A stretch of DNA of 64,000 nucleotides from Massilia eburnea (GCF_009720745.1 NZ_WNKX01000007.1:124001-188000), one strand, 5' to 3'; numbered from the stretch's first letter, positions 1 to 8,592 are shown. Notes: generated by a model not told the origin, from the sequence alone. Made by a program: numbers and translations.

Positions 1-803
1 CTTTTGAGGCCGGTTACAAGATTCCGCTGCGCCGTGCGCCTGACGTGGCTTTGGCCTGCAATGAAGCTTATGGCCGCGGCGAGGATGCTTTCGTCATTTC
101 CTTGCGCGAGCTGCAAGGCTTGATCGGCGCCCATGAATGGCGCAAGGCTGGCGTTCCGGTGGCTGCCCTGGGCGAGCGCATCCATCCGCATTACGGTGTG
201 TTCTCGCCGGTACGTGGCGAATACGTGCAGCTGGTTGCGGATGCGCCCTTGCCGAAGGGTGCGTCCGAGCTGGCTTTCGATATTGGCGCGGGTACCGGCG
301 TGCTGTCGGCCGTGCTGGCCAAGCGCGGCGTGCGGCGTGTGGTCGCCACCGATATGGACAAGCGGGCCCTGAGTTGCGCACGTGACAATCTTTCCCGCCT
401 GATGCTGGATGGCAAAGTGGAATTGCTGGAAGCGGACTTGTTCCCTCCTGGCCAGGCCCCTCTGGTGGTCTGCAACCCGCCATGGGTGCCGGCCCGCCCC
501 AATTCCTCGGTCGAGCATGCAGTTTATGACCCGGATAGCCGCATGCTGCGGGGGTTCCTGTCGGGCCTGAAAGCTCACCTGGCGCCACGCGGGGAAGGCT
601 GGCTGATCCTGTCCGACCTGGCCGAACACCTGGGCCTGCGCTCCCGCGCCGAGCTGGAAAGCTGGATCGCCGACGCCGGCCTGACAGTGCTGGGCCGCCT
701 GGACGCGCGCCCGGTCCACCCCAAGGCGAGCGATGCCAGCGATCCCCTGCATGCGGCGCGTTCGGCTGAGGTCACCTCGCTGTGGCGTCTGGGCGCTGCG
801 TAA
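1..803 (+). CDS. Class I SAM-dependent methyltransferase (PrmC/HemK-like), 5' end outside window
   Basis: The reading frame is open from the left window edge, so the true start lies upstream; the GTG at 45 is internal. The protein has a Rossmann methyltransferase core: glycine-rich motif I (FDIGAGTGVLSA), an acidic motif II end (VVATDMD), and NPPWVP, the NPPY-type motif IV of N5-glutamine and N6-adenine methyltransferases, which flips out an amide or exocyclic amine. Family knowledge points to a protein-glutamine or RNA/DNA amine methyltransferase in the cytoplasm; the substrate cannot be read from the sequence. It is followed by the initiator tRNA promoter, so it is probably the last gene of its own transcript. 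Confidence 0.8.
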   Translation, partial: FEAGYKIPLRRAPDVALACNEAYGRGEDAFVISLRELQGLIGAHEWRKAGVPVAALGERIHPHYGVFSPVRGEYVQLVADAPLPKGASELAFDIGAGTGVLSAVLAKRGVRRVVATDMDKRALSCARDNLSRLMLDGKVELLEADLFPPGQAPLVVCNPPWVPARPNSSVEHAVYDPDSRMLRGFLSGLKAHLAPRGEGWLILSDLAEHLGLRSRAELESWIADAGLTVLGRLDARPVHPKASDASDPLHAARSAEVTSLWRLGAA

Positions 804-810
804 TTCGACC

Positions 811-839
811 TTGCGGAACCGCGTTGGGCGAGCTATAAT
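811..839 (+). promoter_or_regulatory. Sigma-70 promoter of the initiator tRNA gene
   Basis: A TTGCGG -35 box at 811-816 and a perfect TATAAT -10 box at 834-839 are separated by 17 bp. The tRNA begins at 852, about the expected distance after the start of transcription. Confidence 0.75.
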
Positions 840-851
840 GCTTGCCTCAGA

Positions 852-928
852 CGCGGGGTGGAGCAGTCTGGCAGCTCGTCGGGCTCATAACCCGAAGGTC
901 ACAGGTTCAAATCCTGTCCCCGCAACCA
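852..928 (+). tRNA. Initiator tRNA-fMet (CAU), CCA encoded
   Basis: The 77-nt cloverleaf has a CAU anticodon in the loop CTCATAA. Two initiator hallmarks are visible: the unpaired C1 x A72 at the end of the acceptor stem, and three consecutive G-C pairs (GGG/CCC) closing the anticodon stem. The 3' CCA is encoded. It has its own promoter and terminator, so it is a monocistronic tRNA gene. Confidence 0.95.
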
Positions 929-934
929 GATTCC

Positions 935-964
935 AAAAAGCCGTTGCCCTCGCAGCGGCTTTTT
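935..964 (+). terminator. Rho-independent terminator after tRNA-fMet
   Basis: AAAAAGCCG and CGGCTTTTT form a stem around a short loop and end in a T run, 6 nt after the tRNA CCA. The next gene starts at 983, immediately behind the hairpin. Confidence 0.75.
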
Positions 965-982
965 CCATTTCCGGGTGCGCCA

Positions 983-1525
983 ATGCGGATTTGCTCATAC
1001 CTTGCGGCCCTGCCCTTGCTGGCAGCTTGCGCTTCTGCCACCGGCACTTCCGACGTCCTCGCACAAGAACTGAGCGCCAGGATCCTGGCCAGCAGCAGCG
1101 CCACCCTGACGCTGGAACAATGGTGCGCGGACCATGCCATGGCGGCCGAACCGAAAATCGTGGCGCGCCTGGTGCGCGGCGACGCCAAGCCAGCCAGCGC
1201 CGAAACCATCGCCCGCCTGGGCAGCTCCGACATCAAATACCGCCGGGTACAGCTCTATTGCGGCGCCCACCTGTTCTCGGAGGCCGACAACTGGTACGTC
1301 CCGAGCCGCCTGACGCCCGAGATGAACCGCCTGCTCGACGCAACCGACACGCCGTTCGGCAAAGCAGTACAGCCGCTGGCGCCATACCGCCGCACGTTCG
1401 CCAGCAAGATGCTGCATTCGCCGACCGCGCTGTTCGAGCACGGCGCGATCCTGTACACGTCCTCGCACCTGCCCATCGCCGAAGTGCGCGAAACCTATCA
1501 GCGCGGCACGCTCGCATTTTTGTAA
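983..1525 (+). CDS. Hypothetical lipoprotein, 180 aa
   Basis: The ATG at 983 is chosen because the protein then opens with a short lipoprotein signal (MRICSYLAALPLLAAC) with the lipobox Cys at residue 16; frame extension upstream would translate the tRNA. The mature part has no domain I recognise; it contains several Cys residues and a moderately charged C-terminal half. The start lies only 18 nt after the tRNA terminator, so expression would need read-through or a promoter inside the hairpin region. Probably anchored to an envelope membrane; function unknown. Confidence 0.7.
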   Translation: MRICSYLAALPLLAACASATGTSDVLAQELSARILASSSATLTLEQWCADHAMAAEPKIVARLVRGDAKPASAETIARLGSSDIKYRRVQLYCGAHLFSEADNWYVPSRLTPEMNRLLDATDTPFGKAVQPLAPYRRTFASKMLHSPTALFEHGAILYTSSHLPIAEVRETYQRGTLAFL

Positions 1526-1571
1526 TCTAACTGTCACAATTGCACGCTACAAGAACCGCAAGGAGTAGCGC

Positions 1572-3224
1572 GTGAGCGACCAGAACCACAAAGACCAGCC
1601 GGCCAGCCCTGCCCGCCGGCGCATTTTCCAGGCCGCCGGTGCAGCCGGCCTTGCCGCCAGCCTGCCAGGCGTGACCGCCGCGCCAGCCAAGAAATCCGCC
1701 AGGCCTGCCAAAGCCATGTCCCTGGACGAGAAGCTGCAGGCCAACGTCAAGAACGTCGTGGTGATCTACCTGGAAAACCGCAGCTTCAACAACCTGTTCG
1801 CCGATTTCCCAGGCCTGGAGTCGCCAATGTCGGCGCTCAAGCCCGCCGATTACCAGCAGCGCGACTACGACGGCAGCATCCTGCCGTCGCTGCCGAAAGT
1901 CTGGGGCGGCCTGGTGCCCGTGCCGCAGGACATCGCCGGCAAGCGCTATGAACTCAAGGAAGACCAGCTTTCCGGCCTGCCGAATGCGCCATTCAAACTG
2001 GTCGACGCTGAAGGCAAGCCGCTGCCGGAAGCCGTCATCACGCGCGACCTGTGGCACCTGTTCTATCAAAACCAGATGCAGATCAACGGCGGCAAGAACG
2101 ATGGCTTCGTCGCCTGGGGCAACACCGGCGGCATGGTCATGGGATATTACGGCGAGACGGAGAAAAACCTCGGCCTGTGGCAGGTGGCGCGCCAGTACAC
2201 ACTGTGCGACAACTTCTTCATGGCAGCCTTTGGCGGGTCCTACCTGAACCACCAGTTCCTCGTGTCGGGCCGCTGCCCGGTCTACCCGGACGCCGCCAAC
2301 AGCCCGGCCAAGCGCAAGATCGCCGTGCTGTCCGACGGGCCAAGCGGCCACACCCTGGCGATCGATCCCAAGAGCCCGAAGACTGCGCTGGAAGGCAAGC
2401 CGCACTATGTGAACGACGGCGCCATTACGCCTGATGGTTTCGCCGTCAACACCATGGCCCCGCCCTACCAGCCGAGCTTTATCCGTCCCGCTGCGGGCGG
2501 CGACCCGCTGCATGCGGATCCGCACGACCCGGCCACCCTGCCACCGCAAACCTATGACACCATCGGCGACCTGCTGTCGCGCAAGGGCGTGAGCTGGGCA
2601 TGGTATGGCGGCGCATTCCAGGCGGCGCTGGATCACAAGGGTGGCGGTTCCAAGCCGAACTTCCAGTACCACCACCAGCCATTCAACTACTTCAAGAGCT
2701 TTGCGCCGGGCACCGCCGAACGCAGCACCCACATCCGCGACGGCGGCCTGGGTGACAGCCCGATTTCCAACAAGTTCCTGGCCGACGTGGTGGCCGGCAA
2801 GCTGCCGGCAGTGAGCTTCTACAAGCCGCAGGGCAACCTGAACCTGCATGCCGGCTACTCCGATATCGAATCGGGCGACCAGCACATCGTCAACGTGCTG
2901 GAGCACCTGAAGAAGTCACCACAGTGGAACAATATGGTCGTGGTGGTCACTTTCGACGAGAACGGCGGCTGGTGGGATCACGTGGCGCCGCCGAAAGGCG
3001 ACCGCTGGGGTCCGGGTTCGCGCATTCCGGCCATCATCGTGTCGCCTTTTGCCAAGAAGGGCAACGTGGACCACAGCTTCTACGACACCACCTCGATCCT
3101 GCGCCTGATCACGCGCCTGCACGGACTGCCGCTGCTGGAGGGCCTGGCCGTGCGCAACAAGGCCTTCGCCGAGCGCGGCGCGTTGCCGCCGGGCGACTTG
3201 ACGGGAGCCCTCGCCTTCCGCTGA
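1572..3224 (+). CDS. Tat-exported acid phosphatase / phospholipase C superfamily (AcpA-like)
   Basis: The 550-aa protein starts with a twin-arginine signal (ARRRIFQAAGAAGLAAS), consistent with export of a folded metalloenzyme to the periplasm. The first catalytic block NVVVIYLENRSFNNLFADF near residues 62-80 carries the conserved Glu-Asn pair of the phosphoesterase family (PF04185), and the later VVTFDENGGWWDHVAPP block holds the conserved Asp/Glu/His metal-binding residues. Length and motifs fit AcpA-type acid phosphatases, which hydrolyse phosphomonoesters, rather than phosphocholine-specific phospholipase C, which carries extra C-terminal domains. GTG start at 1572 is preceded by AAGGAG. 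A monocistronic gene with a terminator behind it. Confidence 0.8.
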   Translation: MSDQNHKDQPASPARRRIFQAAGAAGLAASLPGVTAAPAKKSARPAKAMSLDEKLQANVKNVVVIYLENRSFNNLFADFPGLESPMSALKPADYQQRDYDGSILPSLPKVWGGLVPVPQDIAGKRYELKEDQLSGLPNAPFKLVDAEGKPLPEAVITRDLWHLFYQNQMQINGGKNDGFVAWGNTGGMVMGYYGETEKNLGLWQVARQYTLCDNFFMAAFGGSYLNHQFLVSGRCPVYPDAANSPAKRKIAVLSDGPSGHTLAIDPKSPKTALEGKPHYVNDGAITPDGFAVNTMAPPYQPSFIRPAAGGDPLHADPHDPATLPPQTYDTIGDLLSRKGVSWAWYGGAFQAALDHKGGGSKPNFQYHHQPFNYFKSFAPGTAERSTHIRDGGLGDSPISNKFLADVVAGKLPAVSFYKPQGNLNLHAGYSDIESGDQHIVNVLEHLKKSPQWNNMVVVVTFDENGGWWDHVAPPKGDRWGPGSRIPAIIVSPFAKKGNVDHSFYDTTSILRLITRLHGLPLLEGLAVRNKAFAERGALPPGDLTGALAFR

Positions 3225-3262
3225 CATGGTTGCCCGTGTTACAATTCGCCCGTTTTAAAGGG

Positions 3263-3290
3263 AAGCCCGACTGATTCAGCCGGGCTTTTG
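3263..3290 (+). terminator. Rho-independent terminator
   Basis: AAGCCCG (3263-3269) pairs with CGGGCTT (3281-3287), extended inside by CTG/CAG, followed by a T-rich stretch. It lies between the phosphatase gene and the small gene at 3307. Confidence 0.65.
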
Positions 3291-3306
3291 TTTTCTACGG
3301 CGGATA

Positions 3307-3540
3307 ATGAGAGATAAAAAAGACAACGCGACAATCGACCTGCCGGGCTTCGAGCCCGCCGAGCCGATGACGGCGGAAGCCAAGCTTCCACCGCCGCCGC
3401 GTGTCCGCCGTGCTCCGCGCAAGCAAGAACAACTCGACCTGCTGGGTGAACTCGGTCCCACCGACTCCAGCGGCCTGCCAATCTGGCAGAATGATCCCAA
3501 CCTGGACTTAACCGGCCTGCCGATCTGGCGCCGAGACTGA
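3307..3540 (+). CDS. Small unknown protein with duplicated GLPIW motif, 77 aa
   Basis: A 77-aa, proline-rich, probably disordered protein with no signal peptide. Residues near 56-60 and 72-76 repeat GLPIW, each preceded by an acidic/Thr-Ser segment (DSSGLPIW and LTGLPIW), which looks like a duplicated short linear binding motif. Its TGA stop is only 2 nt before the dbpA start, so the two genes are almost certainly co-transcribed and probably translationally coupled. I do not recognise a family. The coupling suggests, but does not show, a role linked to the RNA helicase. Confidence 0.6.
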   Translation: MRDKKDNATIDLPGFEPAEPMTAEAKLPPPPRVRRAPRKQEQLDLLGELGPTDSSGLPIWQNDPNLDLTGLPIWRRD

Positions 3541-3542
3541 AT

Positions 3543-4952
3543 ATGACCGCCTTCGCTACCCTGCCGCTGTCCGACAAACTTCTTGCCAACCTGGACTCGC
3601 TGGGATACCGCGAAATGACCGAGATCCAGGCGCAAAGCCTGCCCTCCATCATGGAAGGGCGCGACCTGATCGCGCAAGCCAAGACCGGCAGCGGCAAGAC
3701 CGCAGCCTTCGGCATCGGCTTGCTCTGCAACCTGAATACCGCCTGGTTCGCCGTACAGGGCCTGGTGCTCTGCCCGACCCGCGAACTGGCCGACCAGGTG
3801 GCCGGCGAATTACGCCGCCTGGCGCGCTGCGTGCCGAATGTGAAAGTAGTCGTGCTGACTGGCGGCTCGCCAATGCGTCCGCAAATCGCCTCGCTGGAAT
3901 TTGGCGCCCACATCGTGGTCGGTACGCCGGGCCGCGTACGCGACCACCTGTCGCGCGAATCGCTCGACCTGTCCAATGTGCGCATGCTGGTACTGGATGA
4001 GGCGGACCGCATGACCGACATGGGCTTTTACGACGAAATCGCCGGCATCGTGCGCGCCTGCCCGAAGCGTCGGCAGACCTTGCTGTTCTCGGCCACTTAC
4101 CCTGACGATATTCGCCAGGCGACGGAAGCCTTCCTTTACGATCCGGTCGAAGTAACCGTGGAAGCGCAGCACAGCGGCGGCCAGATCGAACAGCGCTTCT
4201 ACGAAATCGACTTCGACGAACGCGACAAGTCGGTGGGCAAACTGCTCAAGCACTACCAGCCCGCCTCGGCCATCATCTTCTGCAACACCAAGGTGCACTG
4301 CAAGGAGCTGCTGGACGAACTGCACGCCGAAGGCTTCTCCGCCCTCGCCCTGTATGGCGAACTGGAACAGCGCGAACGCGACGAGATCCTGGTGCTGTTC
4401 TCCAACCGCAGCTGCTCGATCCTGATCGCCACTGACGTCGCGGCGCGCGGCCTCGATATCGCGAACCTGGAAGCGGTGATCAACGCCGACGTTTCGCGCG
4501 ACACCGAAGTCCACATCCACCGCATTGGCCGCACCGGCCGCGGCGGCGAAAAAGGCCTGTCGCTGACGCTGTGCGCGCCGAACGAGAAGAAGTGGGTCAA
4601 GCTGATTGAAGACTACCAGGGCGCGCCGGCTGAATGGCACGACATCAAGGAGCTGGCGGAAGACGAATTCGTGAACGCCGAACCGGCGCCAATGCTGACG
4701 CTGTGCATCGCCGGCGGCAAGAAGGAAAAGCTGCGTGCCGGCGACGTGCTGGGCGCACTATGCGGCGACGGCGGCCTGACCAAGGAGCAAGTCGGCAAGA
4801 TCGCCGTGACCGAGTTCCAGACTTATGTCGCGCTCGACCGCCGCATCGCTCATCAAGCCTTCGACCGCCTGAAAGCCGCCAGCACCATCAAGGGCGGTGA
4901 CTTCGGCAGCTTCAAGGGCCGCAACTTCAAGATGCGCTTTATCGAAGTCTAA
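3543..4952 (+). CDS. dbpA: ATP-dependent RNA helicase DbpA
   Basis: The 469-aa protein shows all DEAD-box motifs in order: Q motif (MTEIQAQSLP), Walker A AKTGSGKT, PTRELADQ, GTPGRV, DEAD (VLDEADRM), SAT, ARGLDI and HRIGRTGRGG. The C-terminal about 75 residues match the DbpA RNA-binding domain that targets hairpin 92 of 23S rRNA, so the likely role is late assembly of the 50S subunit. It follows the 77-aa gene by 2 nt. Its stop codon overlaps the stop of the convergent amidase gene by 4 nt. Confidence 0.93.
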   Translation: MTAFATLPLSDKLLANLDSLGYREMTEIQAQSLPSIMEGRDLIAQAKTGSGKTAAFGIGLLCNLNTAWFAVQGLVLCPTRELADQVAGELRRLARCVPNVKVVVLTGGSPMRPQIASLEFGAHIVVGTPGRVRDHLSRESLDLSNVRMLVLDEADRMTDMGFYDEIAGIVRACPKRRQTLLFSATYPDDIRQATEAFLYDPVEVTVEAQHSGGQIEQRFYEIDFDERDKSVGKLLKHYQPASAIIFCNTKVHCKELLDELHAEGFSALALYGELEQRERDEILVLFSNRSCSILIATDVAARGLDIANLEAVINADVSRDTEVHIHRIGRTGRGGEKGLSLTLCAPNEKKWVKLIEDYQGAPAEWHDIKELAEDEFVNAEPAPMLTLCIAGGKKEKLRAGDVLGALCGDGGLTKEQVGKIAVTEFQTYVALDRRIAHQAFDRLKAASTIKGGDFGSFKGRNFKMRFIEV

Positions 4953-6526
4953 GCGCGGATGGAGACGCTGGCGGGGAATTGCGGGGCGCGGCGCACCATG
5001 GTCGCCTGCTCGAAGGCGTAAGCCATGCCGATCAGGGCCGCTTCGCTGAATGCGGTGCCAACGAAGGACAGGCCCACCGGTAGGCCGCGAACATAGCCGG
5101 CCGGCACTGTGACGTGCGGGTAGCCGGCAACGGCGGCGGGGGAAGAGAAGCTCTTGCCGTAATGGTCGCCGTTGATGAAGTCCGTCAGCCATGCGGTGCC
5201 GTCGGTTGGCGCAACCAGGGCGTCAAGTTCATGCGCTTTCAGCACCAGGTCGATGCCCTCTTCGCGTGAATAACGGTGGTTGTTGGCCAGGGCGTCCTGG
5301 TATTCCTTGCTGTCCAGCCCGGGTTTGGCTTCCGCGCGCTCCAGGTATTCCTGGCCGAAGTATGGCAGCTCCAGCCGGGAATTCTGCTTGTTGAAGGCGA
5401 TCAGGTCGGCCATGTTTTTCACCTTGGCCTCCGGCGCATAGTCGCGCAGATAGGCTGCCAGGTCGGCCTTGAATTCGTGCAGCAGGACTTCGGTTTCGCT
5501 GTCGCCGTATTTTTCCGTGTTGGGCACCTGCACATCGACCAGGATTGCACCTTGTGCTTTCAAGGCTTCCAGCGCCTTCTCGATTTCGGCATCGACGCCA
5601 TCGCTGCCGCCGAAGAAGTTGCGCGCCACTCCGAGGCGTTTGCCGCGCAAGCCATCGCGCTTCAGCGCCGCCGAGTAATCGGCCGTCTTGCCGTCGCCGT
5701 CTTGCGTCACCGGGTCTTTCGGGTCGACACCCGCCATTGCCGCCAGCATCAAGGCCGCGTCCGAAACACTGCGCGCCATTGGACCGGCGGTGTCCTGCGA
5801 GTGCGCAATCGGGATAATGCCGCTGCGGCTTACCAGGCCGATGGTCGGCTTGATGCCCACCAGTCCGCAAATCGATGCCGGCGAAACGATGGAGCCATCC
5901 GTCTCCGTTCCCACCGCCAGCGTGGCCAGTCCCGCCGCAATTGCCGCGCCGGAACCGGAACTCGAGCCGCTGCAGTTACGGTCCAGCGAATAGGGATTGC
6001 GCGTCAACCCGCCGCGCGCACTCCAGCCGCTGACGGAATGGTTGGACCGCATATTGGCCCACTCGCTCAGATTGGTCTTGCCGATGATGACGGCACCAGC
6101 TTCGCGCAAGCGCGCCGCCACGTGCGAGTCGCGCGCAGCACGCACGCCGGCCAGCGCCAGCGAACCGGCGGTTGTGCTCATGCGGTCGCCGGTGGCGATA
6201 TTGTCTTTCAGGAGCACGGGAATGCCATGCAAGGGTCCGCGCACGCGGCGGGCGTGGCGCTCGCGGTCCATCTCGCGCGCAATCTTCAGCGCTTCGGGAT
6301 TGATCTCGATGATCGAATTGATGCGCGGGCCGGATTTGTCGATGGTGTTGATCCGCGCCAGGTATTGCGAAGTGAGCGCATGTGAGGTCAGCTTGTTCGC
6401 CGCCATCAGCTCCTGCTGATGCTGGACGCCGGCATCCAGCACCGACGGCACCGCTGCCTGCGTACGCGGCAAAGTGGCTGCACCGCCGGCAGCCAGCCCC
6501 AACTTCACGAAACCCCTTCGATCCAT
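4949..6526 (-). CDS. Amidase signature family protein, exported
   Basis: The 525-aa protein carries the amidase signature Ser-cisSer-Lys triad: Lys in VLLKDNIA, the glycine/serine-rich GSSSGSGAAIAAG block, and the catalytic Ser region GTETDGSIVSPAS. Such enzymes hydrolyse carboxamide bonds; the substrate is not evident. The N-terminus MDRRGFVKLGLAAGGAAT is Tat-like, so it is probably periplasmic, unlike GatA, which is cytosolic and has GatC/GatB partners not present here. It converges on dbpA with overlapping stop codons (4949-4952). Confidence 0.85.
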   Translation of the reverse strand: MDRRGFVKLGLAAGGAATLPRTQAAVPSVLDAGVQHQQELMAANKLTSHALTSQYLARINTIDKSGPRINSIIEINPEALKIAREMDRERHARRVRGPLHGIPVLLKDNIATGDRMSTTAGSLALAGVRAARDSHVAARLREAGAVIIGKTNLSEWANMRSNHSVSGWSARGGLTRNPYSLDRNCSGSSSGSGAAIAAGLATLAVGTETDGSIVSPASICGLVGIKPTIGLVSRSGIIPIAHSQDTAGPMARSVSDAALMLAAMAGVDPKDPVTQDGDGKTADYSAALKRDGLRGKRLGVARNFFGGSDGVDAEIEKALEALKAQGAILVDVQVPNTEKYGDSETEVLLHEFKADLAAYLRDYAPEAKVKNMADLIAFNKQNSRLELPYFGQEYLERAEAKPGLDSKEYQDALANNHRYSREEGIDLVLKAHELDALVAPTDGTAWLTDFINGDHYGKSFSSPAAVAGYPHVTVPAGYVRGLPVGLSFVGTAFSEAALIGMAYAFEQATMVRRAPQFPASVSIRA

Positions 6527-6609
6527 CTGGTACGCCCTCTTATGTAGAAGAACAGCAAGAAACCACTAGCATACCAGCATGTTGCAAGTAAACAATGCTG
6601 CACAAAAGG

Positions 6610-6635
6610 AAAAAGCCCGCACGAGCGGGCTTTTT
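6610..6635 (-). terminator. Terminator of efp (symmetrical, usable from both strands)
   Basis: An 11-bp perfect stem AAAAAGCCCGC / GCGGGCTTTTT with a 4-nt loop lies 28 nt after the efp stop. Both flanks are A/T runs, so it could stop transcription in either direction. Confidence 0.85.
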
Positions 6636-6662
6636 ATTGCGCGATTGCAACAGTTCAGTGCA

Positions 6663-7238
6663 TCAGGCGCGAACGACCTTCTTGAACTCGTGGGTACGGG
6701 TGTCGATTTCAACGATGTCGTCCTGGGACACGAACAGTGGCACCTGGATCGAGAAGTTGCGGCCTTCAATGGCGTTTTCCAGTTTCGCTTCCTTGGTCAC
6801 GTTGCCGGAGGTGTTGCCCTTGACAGCTGGCTCCGAGTAAATGATCTGGCGAGCGATGGTGGTTGGCAGTTCAACCGAGATTGCCTTGCCGTCGTAGAAG
6901 ACAGCTTCGCATTCCATACCGTCTTTCAGGTAGTTGACGGCTTCGCCCATGTTCTCTTCTTCGATTTCGAACTGGTTGTACTCTTCGTCCATGAATACGA
7001 ACAGTGGGTCAGCGAAGTACGAGTAGGTAACTGGCTTCTTGTCCAGAACGACCACGTCGAACTTGTCGTCGCCGCGGAACACGTTTTCCAGCGGGGAGCC
7101 GGTCAGCAGGTTCTTCATCTTCCATTTGTAGGTGAAGCCAGTGCGGGACGAGCCGTTGACGTCGGAACGCAGAACGATGAATGGCTTGTCTTCAACCATG
7201 ATGATGTTGCCGACACGAATCTCTTTTGCGAATTTCAT
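6663..7238 (-). CDS. efp: Translation elongation factor P
   Basis: The 191-aa protein has the three OB/KOW-like domains of EF-P, which relieves ribosome stalling at polyproline stretches. The modification site is Arg32 in the loop GSSRTGF, as in EF-P proteins that EarP rhamnosylates, rather than the lysine of EpmA-modified EF-P. earP lies directly upstream on the same strand, 65 bp away, which supports that reading. A -10 box for efp lies in that gap, so it can be transcribed on its own. No clear Shine-Dalgarno precedes the ATG. Confidence 0.95.
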   Translation of the reverse strand: MKFAKEIRVGNIIMVEDKPFIVLRSDVNGSSRTGFTYKWKMKNLLTGSPLENVFRGDDKFDVVVLDKKPVTYSYFADPLFVFMDEEYNQFEIEEENMGEAVNYLKDGMECEAVFYDGKAISVELPTTIARQIIYSEPAVKGNTSGNVTKEAKLENAIEGRNFSIQVPLFVSQDDIVEIDTRTHEFKKVVRA

Positions 7239-7279
7239 AGCGAATATATACCGGTTAAGGGGAGTTGCAGTAACCGCGC

Positions 7280-7303
7280 ATTATAGCACGGGGATATGAT
7301 TTG
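7280..7303 (-). promoter_or_regulatory. Probable efp promoter
   Basis: On the minus strand a perfect TATAAT sits at 7285-7280 in the earP-efp gap; the candidate -35 hexamer (GTAACA, about 16 bp upstream) is weak. This implies a 5' leader of roughly 35 nt for efp. Confidence 0.45.
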
Positions 7304-8440
7304 TTACCTCAGCGATGCACAAAATTTAGTCAAATTCGTGGCCAGATCGCCGTTGGCCAGGATTTTTTGTTGCCATTCTGCCGACTTTGCCGAAATTTCA
7401 GGCATTGCCGTCACGAGGGCTTTCCACAGGCTTGGCCAGTTGCCCGGCGCGGCGCCATTCCAGCACAGGGAGAATTCATCGAGCGCACTGCCAGCGGAAT
7501 AGCGCTGCAGGAAAGCGCGCAACTTCTTATGGTGCAGGTTTTCATCCTGCGCGTAAATATGCCAGATGAAGGGTTTGCCAGCCCATTGCGCCCGCACCCA
7601 GGAATCTTCTCCGCGCACAAAGTTCAGGTCGCAGGACCAGAGCAGCTTGTCGTAATCCTGCTGCGGCACGAAGGGCAGCACGCGCACCGTCAGCGCGCCC
7701 GCGGTCCGCACCGCGCCCGGCACCGCAGGTGCGCCGAGGAACGCGGCCACCGCATCGTTCGCCACGCCTTCCGGCACCAGGCAGGTCAGCGCTTGCTCGG
7801 CTTCGCGCCATGCAGCAAACAATTCGGCGACCGGTGCGTAGGGATAGCAGAACAGCGAAACCTTCATTGCTGCCGCTTCGGCCGCCGTCACACCCAGTGA
7901 CGACAGAAAGCCCGACACCGCAGCGGGATCGGAAATATAGGCTTTGCGCTCAGCCTCAAGACCTGTTTCGCACAAGAGCCCGCCAGTTTTTTCAGTGAAG
8001 CCCGGGAAGAAGAAATACTTGGTCAACGGCAGGCGCGGATGCTTGGATGGCAAGCTGTGGCAGCCTTCAACCCACTCCTCCGCGCTCAAGCCTTCCAGGT
8101 TCAGCCATACCGGGCGCTGCGGGCGCTGGGCCATCGCGGCGATATAGCCGGGCGGGATGTCGCAGCCGAAAAACTCGATCACGATATCCGCCACCTCGGC
8201 CGGCGTGAACTCGCCTTCCTGCGACGCCCAGTGGCGCACGGCCACACTGTCGATAAGCTGGCGCTCGGCGCGCAGGTCAACTTGCGCGCAGATGCGCTGG
8301 AACGTCACCATATCGTCGACCCACAGCGTCACGGCGATGCCGTGCTCGCGCTGCAGCTGGCGCGCCAGGCGCCAGCAGATGCCGATGTCGCCGAAGTTAT
8401 CGACAACTTTGCAAAATAGATCGAGGGACAAAGATGGCAT
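7304..8440 (-). CDS. earP: EF-P arginine rhamnosyltransferase EarP
   Basis: A GT-B glycosyltransferase (formerly DUF2331) that transfers rhamnose from dTDP-L-rhamnose to Arg32 of EF-P. The N-terminal block KVVDNFGDIG contains the two conserved aspartates (Asp14 and Asp18 here; Asp13 and Asp17 in characterised enzymes), and the C-terminal RGEDSWVRAQWAG block contains the conserved catalytic Glu. The ATG at 8440 is chosen over the upstream GTG at 8464 because it places the aspartates within one residue of their known positions, and the longer start lies in the tRNA terminator. Product 378 aa. efp is the next gene downstream. Confidence 0.92.
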   Translation of the reverse strand: MPSLSLDLFCKVVDNFGDIGICWRLARQLQREHGIAVTLWVDDMVTFQRICAQVDLRAERQLIDSVAVRHWASQEGEFTPAEVADIVIEFFGCDIPPGYIAAMAQRPQRPVWLNLEGLSAEEWVEGCHSLPSKHPRLPLTKYFFFPGFTEKTGGLLCETGLEAERKAYISDPAAVSGFLSSLGVTAAEAAAMKVSLFCYPYAPVAELFAAWREAEQALTCLVPEGVANDAVAAFLGAPAVPGAVRTAGALTVRVLPFVPQQDYDKLLWSCDLNFVRGEDSWVRAQWAGKPFIWHIYAQDENLHHKKLRAFLQRYSAGSALDEFSLCWNGAAPGNWPSLWKALVTAMPEISAKSAEWQQKILANGDLATNLTKFCASLR

Positions 8441-8452
8441 AGGCTGAAAACG

Positions 8453-8474
8453 AAAAAGCCGCACTAGGCGGCTT
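8453..8474 (-). terminator. Terminator of the tRNA-Glu pair
   Basis: Reading the minus strand, AAGCCGC / GCGGCTT pairs over a 5-nt loop and is followed by a T run. It lies just after the CCA end of the leftmost tRNA-Glu and 13 nt before the earP start. Confidence 0.7.
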
Positions 8475-8486
8475 CATTCTAATCTG

Positions 8487-8562
8487 TGGCGTCCCCACGG
8501 GGATTCGAACCCCGGTACTCACCGTGAAAGGGTGATGTCCTAGGCCTCTAGACGATGGGGAC
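8487..8562 (-). tRNA. tRNA-Glu (UUC), CCA encoded
   Basis: A 76-nt cloverleaf with the loop CTTTCAC, giving anticodon UUC, acceptor stem GTCCCC/GGGGAC, and encoded CCA. It is identical in sequence to the tRNA-Glu genes at 8593, 13949, 14157 and 14375. Second gene of a two-tRNA transcript. Confidence 0.95.
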
Positions 8563-8592
8563 CCTGGACTTGCACTACGCTTTAAAGTTACT

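Noticed and set aside
842..982. Upstream extension of the lipoprotein gene
   Set aside because: It would translate the initiator tRNA and its terminator, and hide the lipoprotein signal.
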